Below, in pieces: positions 23,938 through 32,690 of a stretch of 42,822 bases of DNA. A program made the position numbers and the translations under genes. The notes below the pieces were generated by a model, which made no database searches, was not told the origin of the DNA, and saw only the letters and a program-made list of their open reading frames with translations. Position 1 is the first letter of the stretch; each line of letters starts with the position of its first letter. Source of the stretch: Acidimicrobiaceae bacterium (GTDB lineage: Bacteria; Actinomycetota; Acidimicrobiia; Acidimicrobiales; RAAP-2); the NCBI GenBank assembly GCA_027306525.1, contig DAHUZM010000153.1, forward strand, positions 1 through 42,822, written 5' to 3'.

Positions 23938-26202
23938 ATGACGGCACATCTTGACGAGTTCCAGGGACATATTGGCCGGACATACCAAGAATCGACTCCG
24001 TGGTATCCCGAGCCTCGATACCCCAGCAAAGACGCACCGAACGTGGTGCTCATCTTGATCGATGACATGGGGTTTGCACAGCTCGGCTGCTACGGGTCGA
24101 GCATCGAAACCCCGCACATCGACGCCTTGGCCGCCAACGGGCTCCGCTACACCAACTTCCACGTGACGCCGGTATGTTCGCCCACCCGTGCCGCCCTGCT
24201 GACGGGACGCAATCCGCACACCGTGGGCATGCGCCAAGTCGCGAACTTCAACACGGGCTTCCCCAACATGACCGGGCGCATCACACGTCATGCGAGCACA
24301 TTGGGGGAGGTGCTTGGAAGCGCTGGATATGCCACCTTCGCCGTGGGCAAGTGGCACCTCACTCCGACAGAAGAGATCTCCGCAGCGGGTCCGCACGATG
24401 ACTGGCCGTGCCAGCGAGGGTTCATGCGCTTCTACGGCTTTCTCGAGGGTGAGACGGATCAGTTCTATCCGGAGCTCGTCTATGACAACCATCCGGTCAG
24501 TCCGCCGGGCGGCCCCGAGGACGGCTACCACCTCAGCGAGGACCTGGTCGACCACGCGATCGAGTTCATTCACGACTCAAAGGGTGTGCGACCGGACCGA
24601 CCCTTCTTCTTGTACCTCGCCTTTGGCGCGACACATTCCCCGCACCAGGCTCCGTCTTCGTATCTGGCCAAGTACAAGGGCCGCTTCGACGAGGGGTGGG
24701 ATGTTGCCCGCGACCAATGGTTCGGACGTCAGCGGGAATCGGGGCTTCTGCCGCAAGGCACGCAGCTCGCTCCCCGAAACCGTGGGGTGAAGCCGTGGGA
24801 TGAGCTGACCGAGAGTGAGCGGCGATTCGCGTGCCGACTCCAAGAGGCGTTCGCGGCCTTCCTCGATCACACGGATGTGCAGATCGGTCGGCTGATGGAC
24901 GATCTGCAGGCGATGGGAGAGCTGGACAACACCATCGTGCTCTTGCTCTCAGACAATGGCGCCAGCCAGGAGGGCGGCCCGACCGGCGTGCTCCATGAGA
25001 TGTTGTATTTCAACGGGATCCAGGAGGACCCCGAAGCGGCGGTGGCGCGCCTGGATGACATCGGGACCCACCGCAGCCACTCCAACTATCCGTGGGGATG
25101 GGCACAGGCCGGCAACACGCCGTTCAAGTGGTACAAGCAGAACACCCACGAGGGTGGGGTGCATGTCCCTTTGATCGTGAGCTGGCCGGCACGGATCCCC
25201 GATCCAGGGGCGGTCCGCCACCAATTCCACTTCGTAAACGATGTTGCACCCACCATCTACGAGCTGGCCGGCGTGACGCCTCCCGAGACCGTGGCCGGCC
25301 ATGCGCAGCTCCCGCTGGCCGGCGTGTCCTTGGGCTACTCCCTCTTCAAGGCCGACGAGCCGACGCACAAGGAGGTCCAGTACTTCGAGAGCTCCGGGCA
25401 CCGAGCGATCTGGAAGGACGGGTGGAAGGCCGTCACTCGACACCGCCCCGGTGTGTCCTACGACGAGGAGGCGTGGGAGCTGTACCACGTCGAGGAGGAC
25501 TACTCGGAGTGCAACGATCTGGCCGCCGAGATGCCCGACAAGCTCGCCGAGCTCGTCGAAGCATGGTGGGAGGAGGCCGAGAGGTACGGTGCCCTGCCGC
25601 TCGACGACCGGGGTTTCGAGCTGTTCGGGATCCGTTCGAACCGGCGGTCGCCGCATTCGGGGGGCGGCAGGTACGTCTATCGGCCCCCCATGTCGCCGAT
25701 CGCGGCCGGGGCGGCCCCGGGCTTTGGTGGCCAGGGGGGGTTCGAGATGTCGGTCGACGTCGAGCGCTCCGCAGGTGCCGATGGCGTGCTCTACGCCGCC
25801 GGTACGGCGAACGCGGGATTCAGCTTCTTCGTGAAGGAGGAGAGGCTGACCTTCGACTACAACGCGTTCGGTCGTCACGACGTCGTGATGTCCCCCCAAA
25901 CCCTTCCGACGGGCCGTGTCGAGCTCGGGGTGCGGTTTCGCAGGGAGGGGCGTTCGGCCACCGTCACGCTCGTCGTCGACGGCGACGAGGTGGCCAATGG
26001 CGAGATCCCCTTCGCGATGCGGATGATGTCGAGCAGCGGTTCGAGCATCGGGCGGGACCACGGTTCTCCGGTCTCGGGTCTCTACGAGGGCGAGTTCCCT
26101 TTTGCTGGGAAGATCCACAAGGTCGAGGTGCAGATGCTGCGGCGCACCCCCGACCGGGAGGACGCGGCGGCGCGCTTTCGAGCGGAGCAGGTTCGCCAGT
26201 AG
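23938..26202 (+). CDS. Arylsulfatase-type sulfatase (cytoplasmic type)
   Basis: 754-residue sulfatase of the Pseudomonas AtsA-like class that hydrolyses sulfate esters. The metal-site start VVLILIDDMGFAQLGCYGSS (D42, D43), the formylglycine motif CSPTR with Cys80, GKWHLTP, and LLLSDNGASQEGG are all present; a C-terminal sandwich domain follows after about residue 540. The Cys must be converted to formylglycine; no generating enzyme is in the window. There is no signal peptide, so the enzyme should act in the cytoplasm and its substrate must be imported. ATG 23938 follows AAGGGGAGAG. Divergent from the TetR gene. Neighbourhood recalls the atsRBC-atsA sulfate-ester cluster of Pseudomonas. Confidence 0.94.
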   Translation: MTAHLDEFQGHIGRTYQESTPWYPEPRYPSKDAPNVVLILIDDMGFAQLGCYGSSIETPHIDALAANGLRYTNFHVTPVCSPTRAALLTGRNPHTVGMRQVANFNTGFPNMTGRITRHASTLGEVLGSAGYATFAVGKWHLTPTEEISAAGPHDDWPCQRGFMRFYGFLEGETDQFYPELVYDNHPVSPPGGPEDGYHLSEDLVDHAIEFIHDSKGVRPDRPFFLYLAFGATHSPHQAPSSYLAKYKGRFDEGWDVARDQWFGRQRESGLLPQGTQLAPRNRGVKPWDELTESERRFACRLQEAFAAFLDHTDVQIGRLMDDLQAMGELDNTIVLLLSDNGASQEGGPTGVLHEMLYFNGIQEDPEAAVARLDDIGTHRSHSNYPWGWAQAGNTPFKWYKQNTHEGGVHVPLIVSWPARIPDPGAVRHQFHFVNDVAPTIYELAGVTPPETVAGHAQLPLAGVSLGYSLFKADEPTHKEVQYFESSGHRAIWKDGWKAVTRHRPGVSYDEEAWELYHVEEDYSECNDLAAEMPDKLAELVEAWWEEAERYGALPLDDRGFELFGIRSNRRSPHSGGGRYVYRPPMSPIAAGAAPGFGGQGGFEMSVDVERSAGADGVLYAAGTANAGFSFFVKEERLTFDYNAFGRHDVVMSPQTLPTGRVELGVRFRREGRSATVTLVVDGDEVANGEIPFAMRMMSSSGSSIGRDHGSPVSGLYEGEFPFAGKIHKVEVQMLRRTPDREDAAARFRAEQVRQ

Positions 26203-26260
26203 CGGCGTCCTCGAAGCCGGCGCCCGGGGCATGGACCGCTTGCCCTGCCGTGCGGCTCGT

Positions 26261-26272
26261 GGGAACGTTCCC
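26261..26272. promoter_or_regulatory. Perfect 12-bp palindrome, LacI-type operator-like
   Basis: GGGAACGTTCCC in the 159-base gap between the sulfatase and the acyl-CoA dehydrogenase. It matches the core of LacI-family operators in actinobacteria (TGGGAACGTTCCCA-like), with T on the left and G on the right. A GATAAC at 26308-26313 could be a downstream -10. No LacI-family gene is in the window. Confidence 0.4.
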
Positions 26273-26361
26273 GTGGCGCAAGGGCGCTCCGTCGTCGAAA
26301 ATGATGGGATAACGCCGGCCGCCCGAGCGGTGGCCGGGGGACCGGTACCGAAAGGAGCCCC

Positions 26362-27669
26362 ATGGCATCGGGGAGCAGCGACCAGCTCCGCGAGGAGGTC
26401 ACCGCCTTCCTCGACCAAGAGTGGGACCTTGATCTCACCGTCGGCGATTGGTGGGAGCGCCTCGCTCGATCGGGCTGGGGATTCCCGACCTGGCCCACCG
26501 AGTGGTTCGGCAAGGGCCTCGGTACCGACCAGCTGCCGACGATCGACGCCGTCTTCAAAGAGCGCGGGGTGCTGGGCGCCCCGGGGGGTCTCGGCCAGAT
26601 GATGGGTGGGCCGGTGCTCATGCGCCATGGCAGCCCGCAACAGCAAGAGCGTCACCTGTGGAATCTGGCCGCTGGGGTGGAGTCCTGGTGCCAGTTCTTC
26701 AGCGAGCCGGGCTCGGGCTCGGACCTCGCGAGCGCCCAGACCCGGGCGGTGCGCGACGGCGATGAATGGGTTGTGAACGGCCAGAAGGTGTGGACCTCGG
26801 GGGCGAGGACGGCGGACCGCGGAATGCTCGTCGCTCGGGTGAACATGGAGGCGCCGAAGCACGCCGGGCTCGGCTACTTCGTCATCGAGGTGGACCAACC
26901 CGGCATCGAGGTCCGGCCACTCAAGCAGATGACCGGCGACGCGCACTTCAACGAGGTCTTCTTCACCGACGCCAGGGTTCCCGACGCCGAGCTCGTGGGG
27001 CGTCCCGGCGACGGATGGGCGGCCGCCGTGACCACCCTCGCGTTTGAGCGGAGTGGGCGTGCCGGGGTGGTGGGCGTCGGGTTCGGGCGCGAGGTCGAGG
27101 CGCGCACCCGTCGATCTGAACTGCGCGCTCGCAAGCTTGGCGAGGTGGTGGAGCGCTCGGGCTCCCGCCCGACCTCCTTCGACGCGCGCAATCCCGGCAT
27201 CTCGGGCCGTCTGTCGCCGGTCTCGCTCATCAAGGAGCCCGGTGCCAACCGCTCCGACCCCCTGCGCCAGGACGTGACGCGCTATTACATCCAGATCCGG
27301 GTCAACACGATGAACCAGCAGCGAGCGCGGGCCGCCGCCGAGGCGGGCAAGGGGGCCGGTCCGGCCAGCTCGATCACGAAGCTGAGCCGCTCAGTCGCCA
27401 CGAGGATCAACCGCGACATCGGTCCGGCGATCCTCGGAGCGGGCGGCATGCTCGTCGGCCCGGACGCGCCGATGGGCGGTGCGGTCGCGCAGTCAACGCT
27501 CGCGGCCCCGTCGATCTCGATCGCCGGGGGCACCGACGAGATCCAGCACAACATCTTGGGCGAGCGGGTGCTCGGCTTGCCCCGCGAGCCCCAGGTCGAT
27601 CGGGACGTACCGTTCAAAGACCTGAAGGTGGGCACCATCCGCGCCGAGGCGCAGAGGGGAGAGTCATGA
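26362..27669 (+). CDS. Acyl-CoA dehydrogenase
   Basis: 435-residue FAD-dependent acyl-CoA dehydrogenase. The N-terminal helical domain is followed by the FAD/substrate-binding middle (WCQFFSEPGSGSDLASAQTR, VVNGQKVWTSGARTADRGML, HFNEVFFTDARVPDAELVGR) and a C-terminal helical domain ending in ISIAGGTDEIQHNILGERVL. The pattern is that of actinobacterial FadE proteins, many of which act as heteromers in steroid or cyclic-acid breakdown; here a single subunit is present. AAAGGAG lies 4 bases before ATG 26362. It overlaps the hotdog gene by 4 bases, so both are in one operon with the second CoA-transferase. Confidence 0.94.
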   Translation: MASGSSDQLREEVTAFLDQEWDLDLTVGDWWERLARSGWGFPTWPTEWFGKGLGTDQLPTIDAVFKERGVLGAPGGLGQMMGGPVLMRHGSPQQQERHLWNLAAGVESWCQFFSEPGSGSDLASAQTRAVRDGDEWVVNGQKVWTSGARTADRGMLVARVNMEAPKHAGLGYFVIEVDQPGIEVRPLKQMTGDAHFNEVFFTDARVPDAELVGRPGDGWAAAVTTLAFERSGRAGVVGVGFGREVEARTRRSELRARKLGEVVERSGSRPTSFDARNPGISGRLSPVSLIKEPGANRSDPLRQDVTRYYIQIRVNTMNQQRARAAAEAGKGAGPASSITKLSRSVATRINRDIGPAILGAGGMLVGPDAPMGGAVAQSTLAAPSISIAGGTDEIQHNILGERVLGLPREPQVDRDVPFKDLKVGTIRAEAQRGES

Positions 27670-28592
27670 CCGAGACCACGCTCGGGGAGATCCAGGAGAT
27701 CGACGGCTACCTTGTTGGACCGACGCGCATACCGCGCAACCGCTCCAGTGCCGCGTGGCGGGCGGAGGTCGGTGCGGCGGCCGGACCGGTGTCCGATCCG
27801 AGCCACAACATCCATGACGACACGACCGCACAGGCCCTCGGCTTTCGTGGAGGCACCATCGCCGGGTCGATCCACCTCGACCAGTTCCCGCCGCTCCTCA
27901 TGGCCGCCTTCGGTCGTGAGTGGTTCGAGCGAGGATCCATCTCCATGGTGTTCAAGAATGCGACCATCGACTCGGAGCCGGTCATCGCGATGCTCGGCGT
28001 GCCGGGGGGCGGGACCCAGGTGGCCGCGCGCATGGAGCGGGAGGACGGCCTGCTCGTGGCGGAGGGGACCGCAGGCTGTGGCGAGACCGAGCCGACCCAT
28101 CTCCACGCCATCGACCTGCGCCCGAACTCTCCAGAGGACCTCCGCCTCCTCGCCTCGGTGCGACCCGGCGACCCCATCACCGCGCGCAGCTTCGTCGCCG
28201 ATGCCGCCACCCAGCGCCGACACGTCGAGGGGGCGGCGTTGACCGAGCCGCTCGACTGGTACGTGGGTCCATCCCCATGGGGACCGCCCATCGTGAACCC
28301 GTCGTTGATCGTGCAGCACCTCCGCAACGGGGCAAACGACTTCGGGCCCCACGTGAAGGACGCGGTTGGCCTCTTCAGCGCGATCGAGCTTCGCTTCTTC
28401 GCCGGCCCTTTGCGCTGCGACACCCCCTACGCCTTGAGCGGCGAGGTGGTCGCGGTGGGGGCAAGTCCGAAGACCGAGTATGTGTGGTACGACAGCCGCG
28501 CCACGGCGGAGGATGGTGCGGTTGCTGCCTCGATGCGGATGCAGCTGCGGTGGATGAAGGCGTCCTCGCCCCTCTACGCCGAGAAGGACTGA
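27666..28592 (+). CDS. Double-hotdog, MaoC/FAS1-dehydratase-like protein
   Basis: 308-residue protein that appears to hold two hotdog domains. The first carries PSHNIHDDTTAQALGFRGGT followed by IAGSIHLDQFPPLLMAAFG, similar in spacing to the hydratase motif of MaoC-type enoyl-CoA hydratases but not identical; the second (from about residue 190) contains SLIVQHLRNGANDFGPHVKD and ends like a thioesterase/dehydratase strand. Between acyl-CoA dehydrogenase and CoA-transferase genes, a hydratase step on the dehydrogenase product, or an acyl-CoA thioesterase, is most likely. Catalytic residues cannot be assigned with confidence. ATG start overlaps the dehydrogenase stop (ATGA). Confidence 0.7.
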   Translation: MTETTLGEIQEIDGYLVGPTRIPRNRSSAAWRAEVGAAAGPVSDPSHNIHDDTTAQALGFRGGTIAGSIHLDQFPPLLMAAFGREWFERGSISMVFKNATIDSEPVIAMLGVPGGGTQVAARMEREDGLLVAEGTAGCGETEPTHLHAIDLRPNSPEDLRLLASVRPGDPITARSFVADAATQRRHVEGAALTEPLDWYVGPSPWGPPIVNPSLIVQHLRNGANDFGPHVKDAVGLFSAIELRFFAGPLRCDTPYALSGEVVAVGASPKTEYVWYDSRATAEDGAVAASMRMQLRWMKASSPLYAEKD

Positions 28593-29803
28593 TGGGCGGC
28601 GCGCTCTCGGGCGTGCGTGTGCTCGAGTTCTCCGAGATGATTGCGGCTCCCTTCGCCGGGATGCATCTCGGTGATCTCGGGGCTGACGTGATCAAGGTCG
28701 AGCCTCCCGAGGGCGACCCGTGGCGCCACAGTCTCGAATTCGCGCCGAACGAGAGCCGGACCTTTCTCTCGCTCAACCGCAATAAGCGCGGGCTCACCTT
28801 GGACCTGAAGCAGCCCGACGCCCAAGAGGTGGTCCGAAGGATCGTCCCGGCCATGGACGTGGTCATCGTGAACTATCGGCCCGACGTGCCCAAGCGCCTC
28901 GGTATCGACTACGAGTCGCTCGTCGAGCTCCACCCGAAGCTGATCTACGTGCAGAACACCGCGATGGGGACGCGCGGCGAGCAACGTCATCGCCCGGGCT
29001 ACGACCTGATCGCCCAGGCCGTAACGGGCCTCATGATGACCGGCGGGCGGATCGACGACGACGGTGTCCCGATGCCCCTCACGCCGGCCGTCGGTGACTA
29101 CGGCACGGGGCTGGTCCTCGCACTGGCCATCTGTGCAGCCCTCTTCGCCCGCGAGCAAACCGGCCAGGGTCAGAAGGTCGAGACGACCCTGCTCGGCACA
29201 TCGCTCGCGCTCCAGGCCGCATCGTTCATGCGCACCGAGGTGCCGAGCGCGCCGAGCGAGGCAAGTGTTGCAGCGTCGAGCGCCGAGGCCCGAGCGATGA
29301 ACGCCTACTACCGCGTGTACCGCACGAAGGACTCGATGGTCGCCGTGGCCTGCCTCACGCCGACGCTGCGCCGCAAGATGGCGCAGGCGATCGAGGTGGA
29401 CGACGTGCGTCACGAACGCAAGATCGCCCGTGATTCCGAGGAGGGTCGCCAGGCCGCGTTCGCGTTCACCGCCGCCGCGATCGAGCGTTTCGCCGAGAGG
29501 ACGACCGCCGAGTGGCTCGAGCGCTTCGACGCCGCCGGGGTGCCTGCTGCGCCGGTCCGCTCGGTCACCGAGCTGCTCGACGACCCCCAGGTCGTCGCGA
29601 ACGACCTCGTGGTCGGCTTCGAGCATCCGGCGGCCGGGCAGGTCGACATGGTCGGACCGCTCATCCAGATGACCAAGACACCGACGAGTGTGCGTCGGCC
29701 GCCGCCCACGCTCGGGCAGCACAACGAGGAGCTCCTGGCCGAGTTCGGATACTCGGGCGAGCAGATCGCGAGCCTCCGGGCGACGGGCGCCCTCGCGCAC
29801 TGA
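28592..29803 (+). CDS. CaiB/BaiF-family CoA-transferase (second copy)
   Basis: 403-residue family III CoA-transferase. GVRVLEFSEMIAAPFAGMHL, LGDLGADVIKVEPPEGDPW, LNRNKRGLTLDLKQPDAQEV, NYRPDVPKRLGIDYESL, RPGYDLIAQAVTGLMMTGG, and catalytic Asp169 in AVGDYGTGL; the C-terminal domain ends with LGQHNEELLAEFGYS. It is clearly diverged from the first copy at 20289, so two different CoA-transfer steps are likely rather than a recent duplication. The frame is open far upstream, but ATG 28592 overlaps the hotdog stop and gives the family N-terminus. It is the last gene of the island, convergent with the helicase gene 16 bases on. Confidence 0.93.
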   Translation: MGGALSGVRVLEFSEMIAAPFAGMHLGDLGADVIKVEPPEGDPWRHSLEFAPNESRTFLSLNRNKRGLTLDLKQPDAQEVVRRIVPAMDVVIVNYRPDVPKRLGIDYESLVELHPKLIYVQNTAMGTRGEQRHRPGYDLIAQAVTGLMMTGGRIDDDGVPMPLTPAVGDYGTGLVLALAICAALFAREQTGQGQKVETTLLGTSLALQAASFMRTEVPSAPSEASVAASSAEARAMNAYYRVYRTKDSMVAVACLTPTLRRKMAQAIEVDDVRHERKIARDSEEGRQAAFAFTAAAIERFAERTTAEWLERFDAAGVPAAPVRSVTELLDDPQVVANDLVVGFEHPAAGQVDMVGPLIQMTKTPTSVRRPPPTLGQHNEELLAEFGYSGEQIASLRATGALAH

Positions 29804-29819
29804 GCGCTCGGGCGCCCCA

Positions 29820-31808
29820 TTAGCTCGAGAGCGCGGCCGACAAGAAGCGCTCGACCTCGGCCCGATCCGTCGTCCGGCGCATGGGCGGCAGGGCGGCCAG
29901 GAGGGCGGAGCGGTACCGGGCGGTGGCCAGTCTCGAATCGAGCACCGCGACCACGCCGCGGTCCTCGGCGCTCCTGATCAAGCGGCCTGCCCCCTGGGCG
30001 AGCAGGGTGGCGGCCCGTGCCACGTCGACCTCTGCGAACGCGGCGTCTCCGGCCCGCTCGCGCCGGGCGTCGAAGAGCGGGTCGCCCGGGCGCGGGAAGG
30101 GGAGCCGGTCGACGGTGACGAGCGAGAGCGACCGGCCTGGGACGTCGATCCCCTGCCAGAAGCCGAGCGTGGCGAAGAGGCACGAGGATTCCTCGGCGGT
30201 GAAGCGCTCGACCAGGCGGGGCTTTGGGAGCTCGCCCTGGACGAGCACGCGGTAGGGGAGGACGCCCGAGAGCGCCGTGGCGGCGGCCTCGGTGGCCCGC
30301 CGACTGGTGAAGAGGGCGAGGGTCCTTCCGCCAGCGGCGCGAATCAACACCTCGAGCTCGCGCAGGAGGGCGGCTTCCGACTCGGGGCGCCGCCGGTCCG
30401 GCAGGTGGCGAGCGACATAGAGCAGCGCGTGGGTGCGGAAGTCGAAGGGGCTGCCAACATCGATGCGCTGCGCCCCGTGGCCGTCGAGGCCCAGGCGCTG
30501 CTCGATCCCCGGCGGCACCGTGGCGCTCGTCAAGACGGCGGTCACGTCGCCCCACAGCGAGCCCGAGAGCTCGGGGGCGACGTCGACCGGCGAGAGCCGG
30601 AGCACGAGGCTGCGTCGGTCGCCGTCCACCCAGGCCACCTCGCCCTCAGCCGGCTCCATGAGCCGGGCGAGATCGCTCGCGACGTGTCCGGCGGCACTGA
30701 GGGCACGAGGGACCGCGCCGTCGTTGTCGTGCGCTCCCTCGGCTGGCCGGAGCCTCGCCGTCAGCTCGTCGACGCGGGCGCGCCCCATCACCAACAGCTC
30801 GGCGACGTCGCGATCGGGGCGCACCGCCCGGGCGCCGAGCGACAGCCGTGTGCTCGCGTGGACCGCCAACACGCTGTGCATCCGGTCGGCCATCTCGGCG
30901 ACGGCGTCGGCCACCGGTGCCTCGGACGCCTGGAGCAGTGCTCTCGACGCCGCACCGAGCGCTCGAAAGCGCCCAGGCGTGAGCTCGACGCCGAGAGAGG
31001 CCGTCATGATCTCCTCGAGCTCGTGGGCCTCGTCGAAGACGACCACATCGTGGGGCGGCAACAGGTTGCCCCCCGCCGCGAGGTGTGACCCGTAGAGGTG
31101 GGTGTTCACGACGACGACATCGGCCGCCTCGGCAGCGTCGCGTGCCGCTTCGGCAAAGCAGCGGTTGCCCGACGGGCAGCGGAAGGCGCCCGGGCACTCG
31201 CGCGGTCCGACGCTGACCGAGGACCAGGCACGGGGGGAGGGTTCGAAGGGAAGGTCCGCCCGGTCGCCCGAGGCCGTCGTGGCCGACCAGCGCAAGATGC
31301 GCCGGAGCTGGTCGCCGAGGCGGCCCGAGTCGACCTCGAGCGCCGCCTCGCCCTCCACCTCGGCCAGCTCGGCGAAGTGCTGCTGCTCGCGCCCGTCCTC
31401 GAGCTCGCTCAGGCGCTGGCGGCACAGGTAGTTGGATCGGCCCTTCAAGACCGCCCAGGCGAAGGGCCCCTCGACCGCTTGCTCGACGAGCGGCAGGTCC
31501 TTCGTCGCCAGCTGGTCCTGGAGCGCCTTGGTGGCGGTGGCGACGACAACGCGACGCCCCGAGCCGACCGCCGGGGCGAGGTAGGCGAGCGACTTGCCCG
31601 TTCCGGTACCAGCCTGGACCACCAGGTGGGTGCCCGTCCGAATGGCCCTGGCCACCCGGGCCGCCATCTCCTCTTGACCCGGGCGCTCCTCGCCACCGCC
31701 CGCCATACGGCCGACGATCCGGGCGAGAAGCCTACGGGCAGCTCGCTCGGGGTCCTGGGCGCCGTCGGCCGCCGCCCCAGGACGCGCTCGGTCGGGGCCC
31801 TCCTCCAC
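29820..31808 (-). CDS. dinG: DinG-family ATP-dependent DNA helicase (Fe-S, XPD-like)
   Basis: 662-residue superfamily 2 5'-3' helicase of the DinG/XPD type. Walker A AGTGTGKS at 66-73, DEAH box at 259-262 (VVVFDEAHELEE), and four Cys (C129, C205, C211, C217) placed to hold the 4Fe-4S cluster; C-terminal helicase motifs include LFTSRRATEAAATAL, FWQGIDVPGRSLSLVTVDRL and the final QGAGRLIRS. These enzymes unwind R-loops, D-loops and forked DNA in repair. The open frame runs on to 32312 antisense to uppS; GTG 31808 is the first start outside that gene and leaves a 72-base divergent gap. ATG 31706 is an alternative. Confidence 0.93.
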   Translation of the reverse strand: MEEGPDRARPGAAADGAQDPERAARRLLARIVGRMAGGGEERPGQEEMAARVARAIRTGTHLVVQAGTGTGKSLAYLAPAVGSGRRVVVATATKALQDQLATKDLPLVEQAVEGPFAWAVLKGRSNYLCRQRLSELEDGREQQHFAELAEVEGEAALEVDSGRLGDQLRRILRWSATTASGDRADLPFEPSPRAWSSVSVGPRECPGAFRCPSGNRCFAEAARDAAEAADVVVVNTHLYGSHLAAGGNLLPPHDVVVFDEAHELEEIMTASLGVELTPGRFRALGAASRALLQASEAPVADAVAEMADRMHSVLAVHASTRLSLGARAVRPDRDVAELLVMGRARVDELTARLRPAEGAHDNDGAVPRALSAAGHVASDLARLMEPAEGEVAWVDGDRRSLVLRLSPVDVAPELSGSLWGDVTAVLTSATVPPGIEQRLGLDGHGAQRIDVGSPFDFRTHALLYVARHLPDRRRPESEAALLRELEVLIRAAGGRTLALFTSRRATEAAATALSGVLPYRVLVQGELPKPRLVERFTAEESSCLFATLGFWQGIDVPGRSLSLVTVDRLPFPRPGDPLFDARRERAGDAAFAEVDVARAATLLAQGAGRLIRSAEDRGVVAVLDSRLATARYRSALLAALPPMRRTTDRAEVERFLSAALSS

Positions 31809-31880
31809 GCCAGGACGGTACAGCGTGCCCGCGACCCCCTCCTGCGCACGATGGCGGGGGTCTGGGGATAGTTTCGATCC

Positions 31881-32690
31881 ATGATCCGTCGGGCGGTTCG
31901 AACAGGCGTGGACGGGAGCCCAGCCAGCCCGAACGGCGCCGCTGCGTTCTCCCTCGACACCCCGGCCGACCCGGTGCCCGCCGAGCTCGACCGGCGCCGG
32001 ATCCCCGCCCATGTGGCCTGTGTGATGGACGGTAACGGCCGCTGGGCTGCCGGCCGCGGCCTCGCCCGCACCGACGGCCACATCGCAGGCGAAGAGGCCC
32101 TGTTCAACGTGGTCGACGGCGCCCTCGAGATCGGCCTTCGGTGGCTGACGGTGTACGCCTTTAGCACCGAGAACTGGCGCCGGCCGCCCGACGAGGTCCG
32201 CTTCCTCATGAACTTCAACGAGAACCTGCTCTCGCGCCGGCGCGACGAGCTGCACCGGCGCGGTGTGCGGATCCGCATCGCCGGCCGGCCCGACCGCCGC
32301 ATCCCGAGGCATGTGCGCCGCGCGATGGACGAGGCCGCCGCACTCACGGAACGCAACCGGACGATGACCCTCACGCTGGCGTTCAACTACGGGGGCCGGG
32401 CCGAGATCGTCGATGCGGTGCGAGCGCTCGTTGCCGACGGGGTCTCGCCGAACCGCGTCAACGAGAAGGCCATCTCGTCGCGGATGTACTTCCCCGACAT
32501 GCCCGATCCCGATCTCGTGATCCGAACCTCGGGCGAGTACCGGCTCTCCAACTTCTTGTTGTGGGAGCTCGCCTACAGCGAGCTCGTCTTCTCGGATCTG
32601 CTGTGGCCGGACTTCCGCAGCGCCAACCTGTACGAGGCGATCGTCGAGTTCCAGCGCCGCAACCGCCGCTATGGGGGTGTCGAGCCGTGA
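31881..32690 (+). CDS. uppS: Isoprenyl transferase (undecaprenyl diphosphate synthase type)
   Basis: 269-residue cis-prenyltransferase that extends prenyl diphosphates with isopentenyl diphosphate to make the polyprenyl carrier for cell-wall synthesis. Family signatures: HVACVMDGNGRWAAGRGLAR with catalytic D50, LTVYAFSTENWRRPPDEV, LTLAFNYGGRAEIVDAV, and DLVIRTSGEYRLSNFLLWEL followed by AYSELVF. It lacks the first 30 or so residues of homology, which are low-complexity here. In actinobacteria this position next to recO is typical of the decaprenyl or Z-FPP synthases as well, so product chain length is uncertain. Stop overlaps the next GTG. Confidence 0.95.
   Translation: MIRRAVRTGVDGSPASPNGAAAFSLDTPADPVPAELDRRRIPAHVACVMDGNGRWAAGRGLARTDGHIAGEEALFNVVDGALEIGLRWLTVYAFSTENWRRPPDEVRFLMNFNENLLSRRRDELHRRGVRIRIAGRPDRRIPRHVRRAMDEAAALTERNRTMTLTLAFNYGGRAEIVDAVRALVADGVSPNRVNEKAISSRMYFPDMPDPDLVIRTSGEYRLSNFLLWELAYSELVFSDLLWPDFRSANLYEAIVEFQRRNRRYGGVEP

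Noticed and set aside
24949-26946. Minus-strand open frame of 665 codons opposite the sulfatase
   Set aside because: Antisense shadow; no recognisable domain, and the plus strand encodes clear sulfatase and acyl-CoA dehydrogenase sequence.
29804-29834. Possible terminator hairpin GCGCTC...GAGCGC between the last CoA-transferase and dinG
   Set aside because: Six base pairs with a 19-base loop, extending into the dinG coding end, and no T-run; too weak to call.
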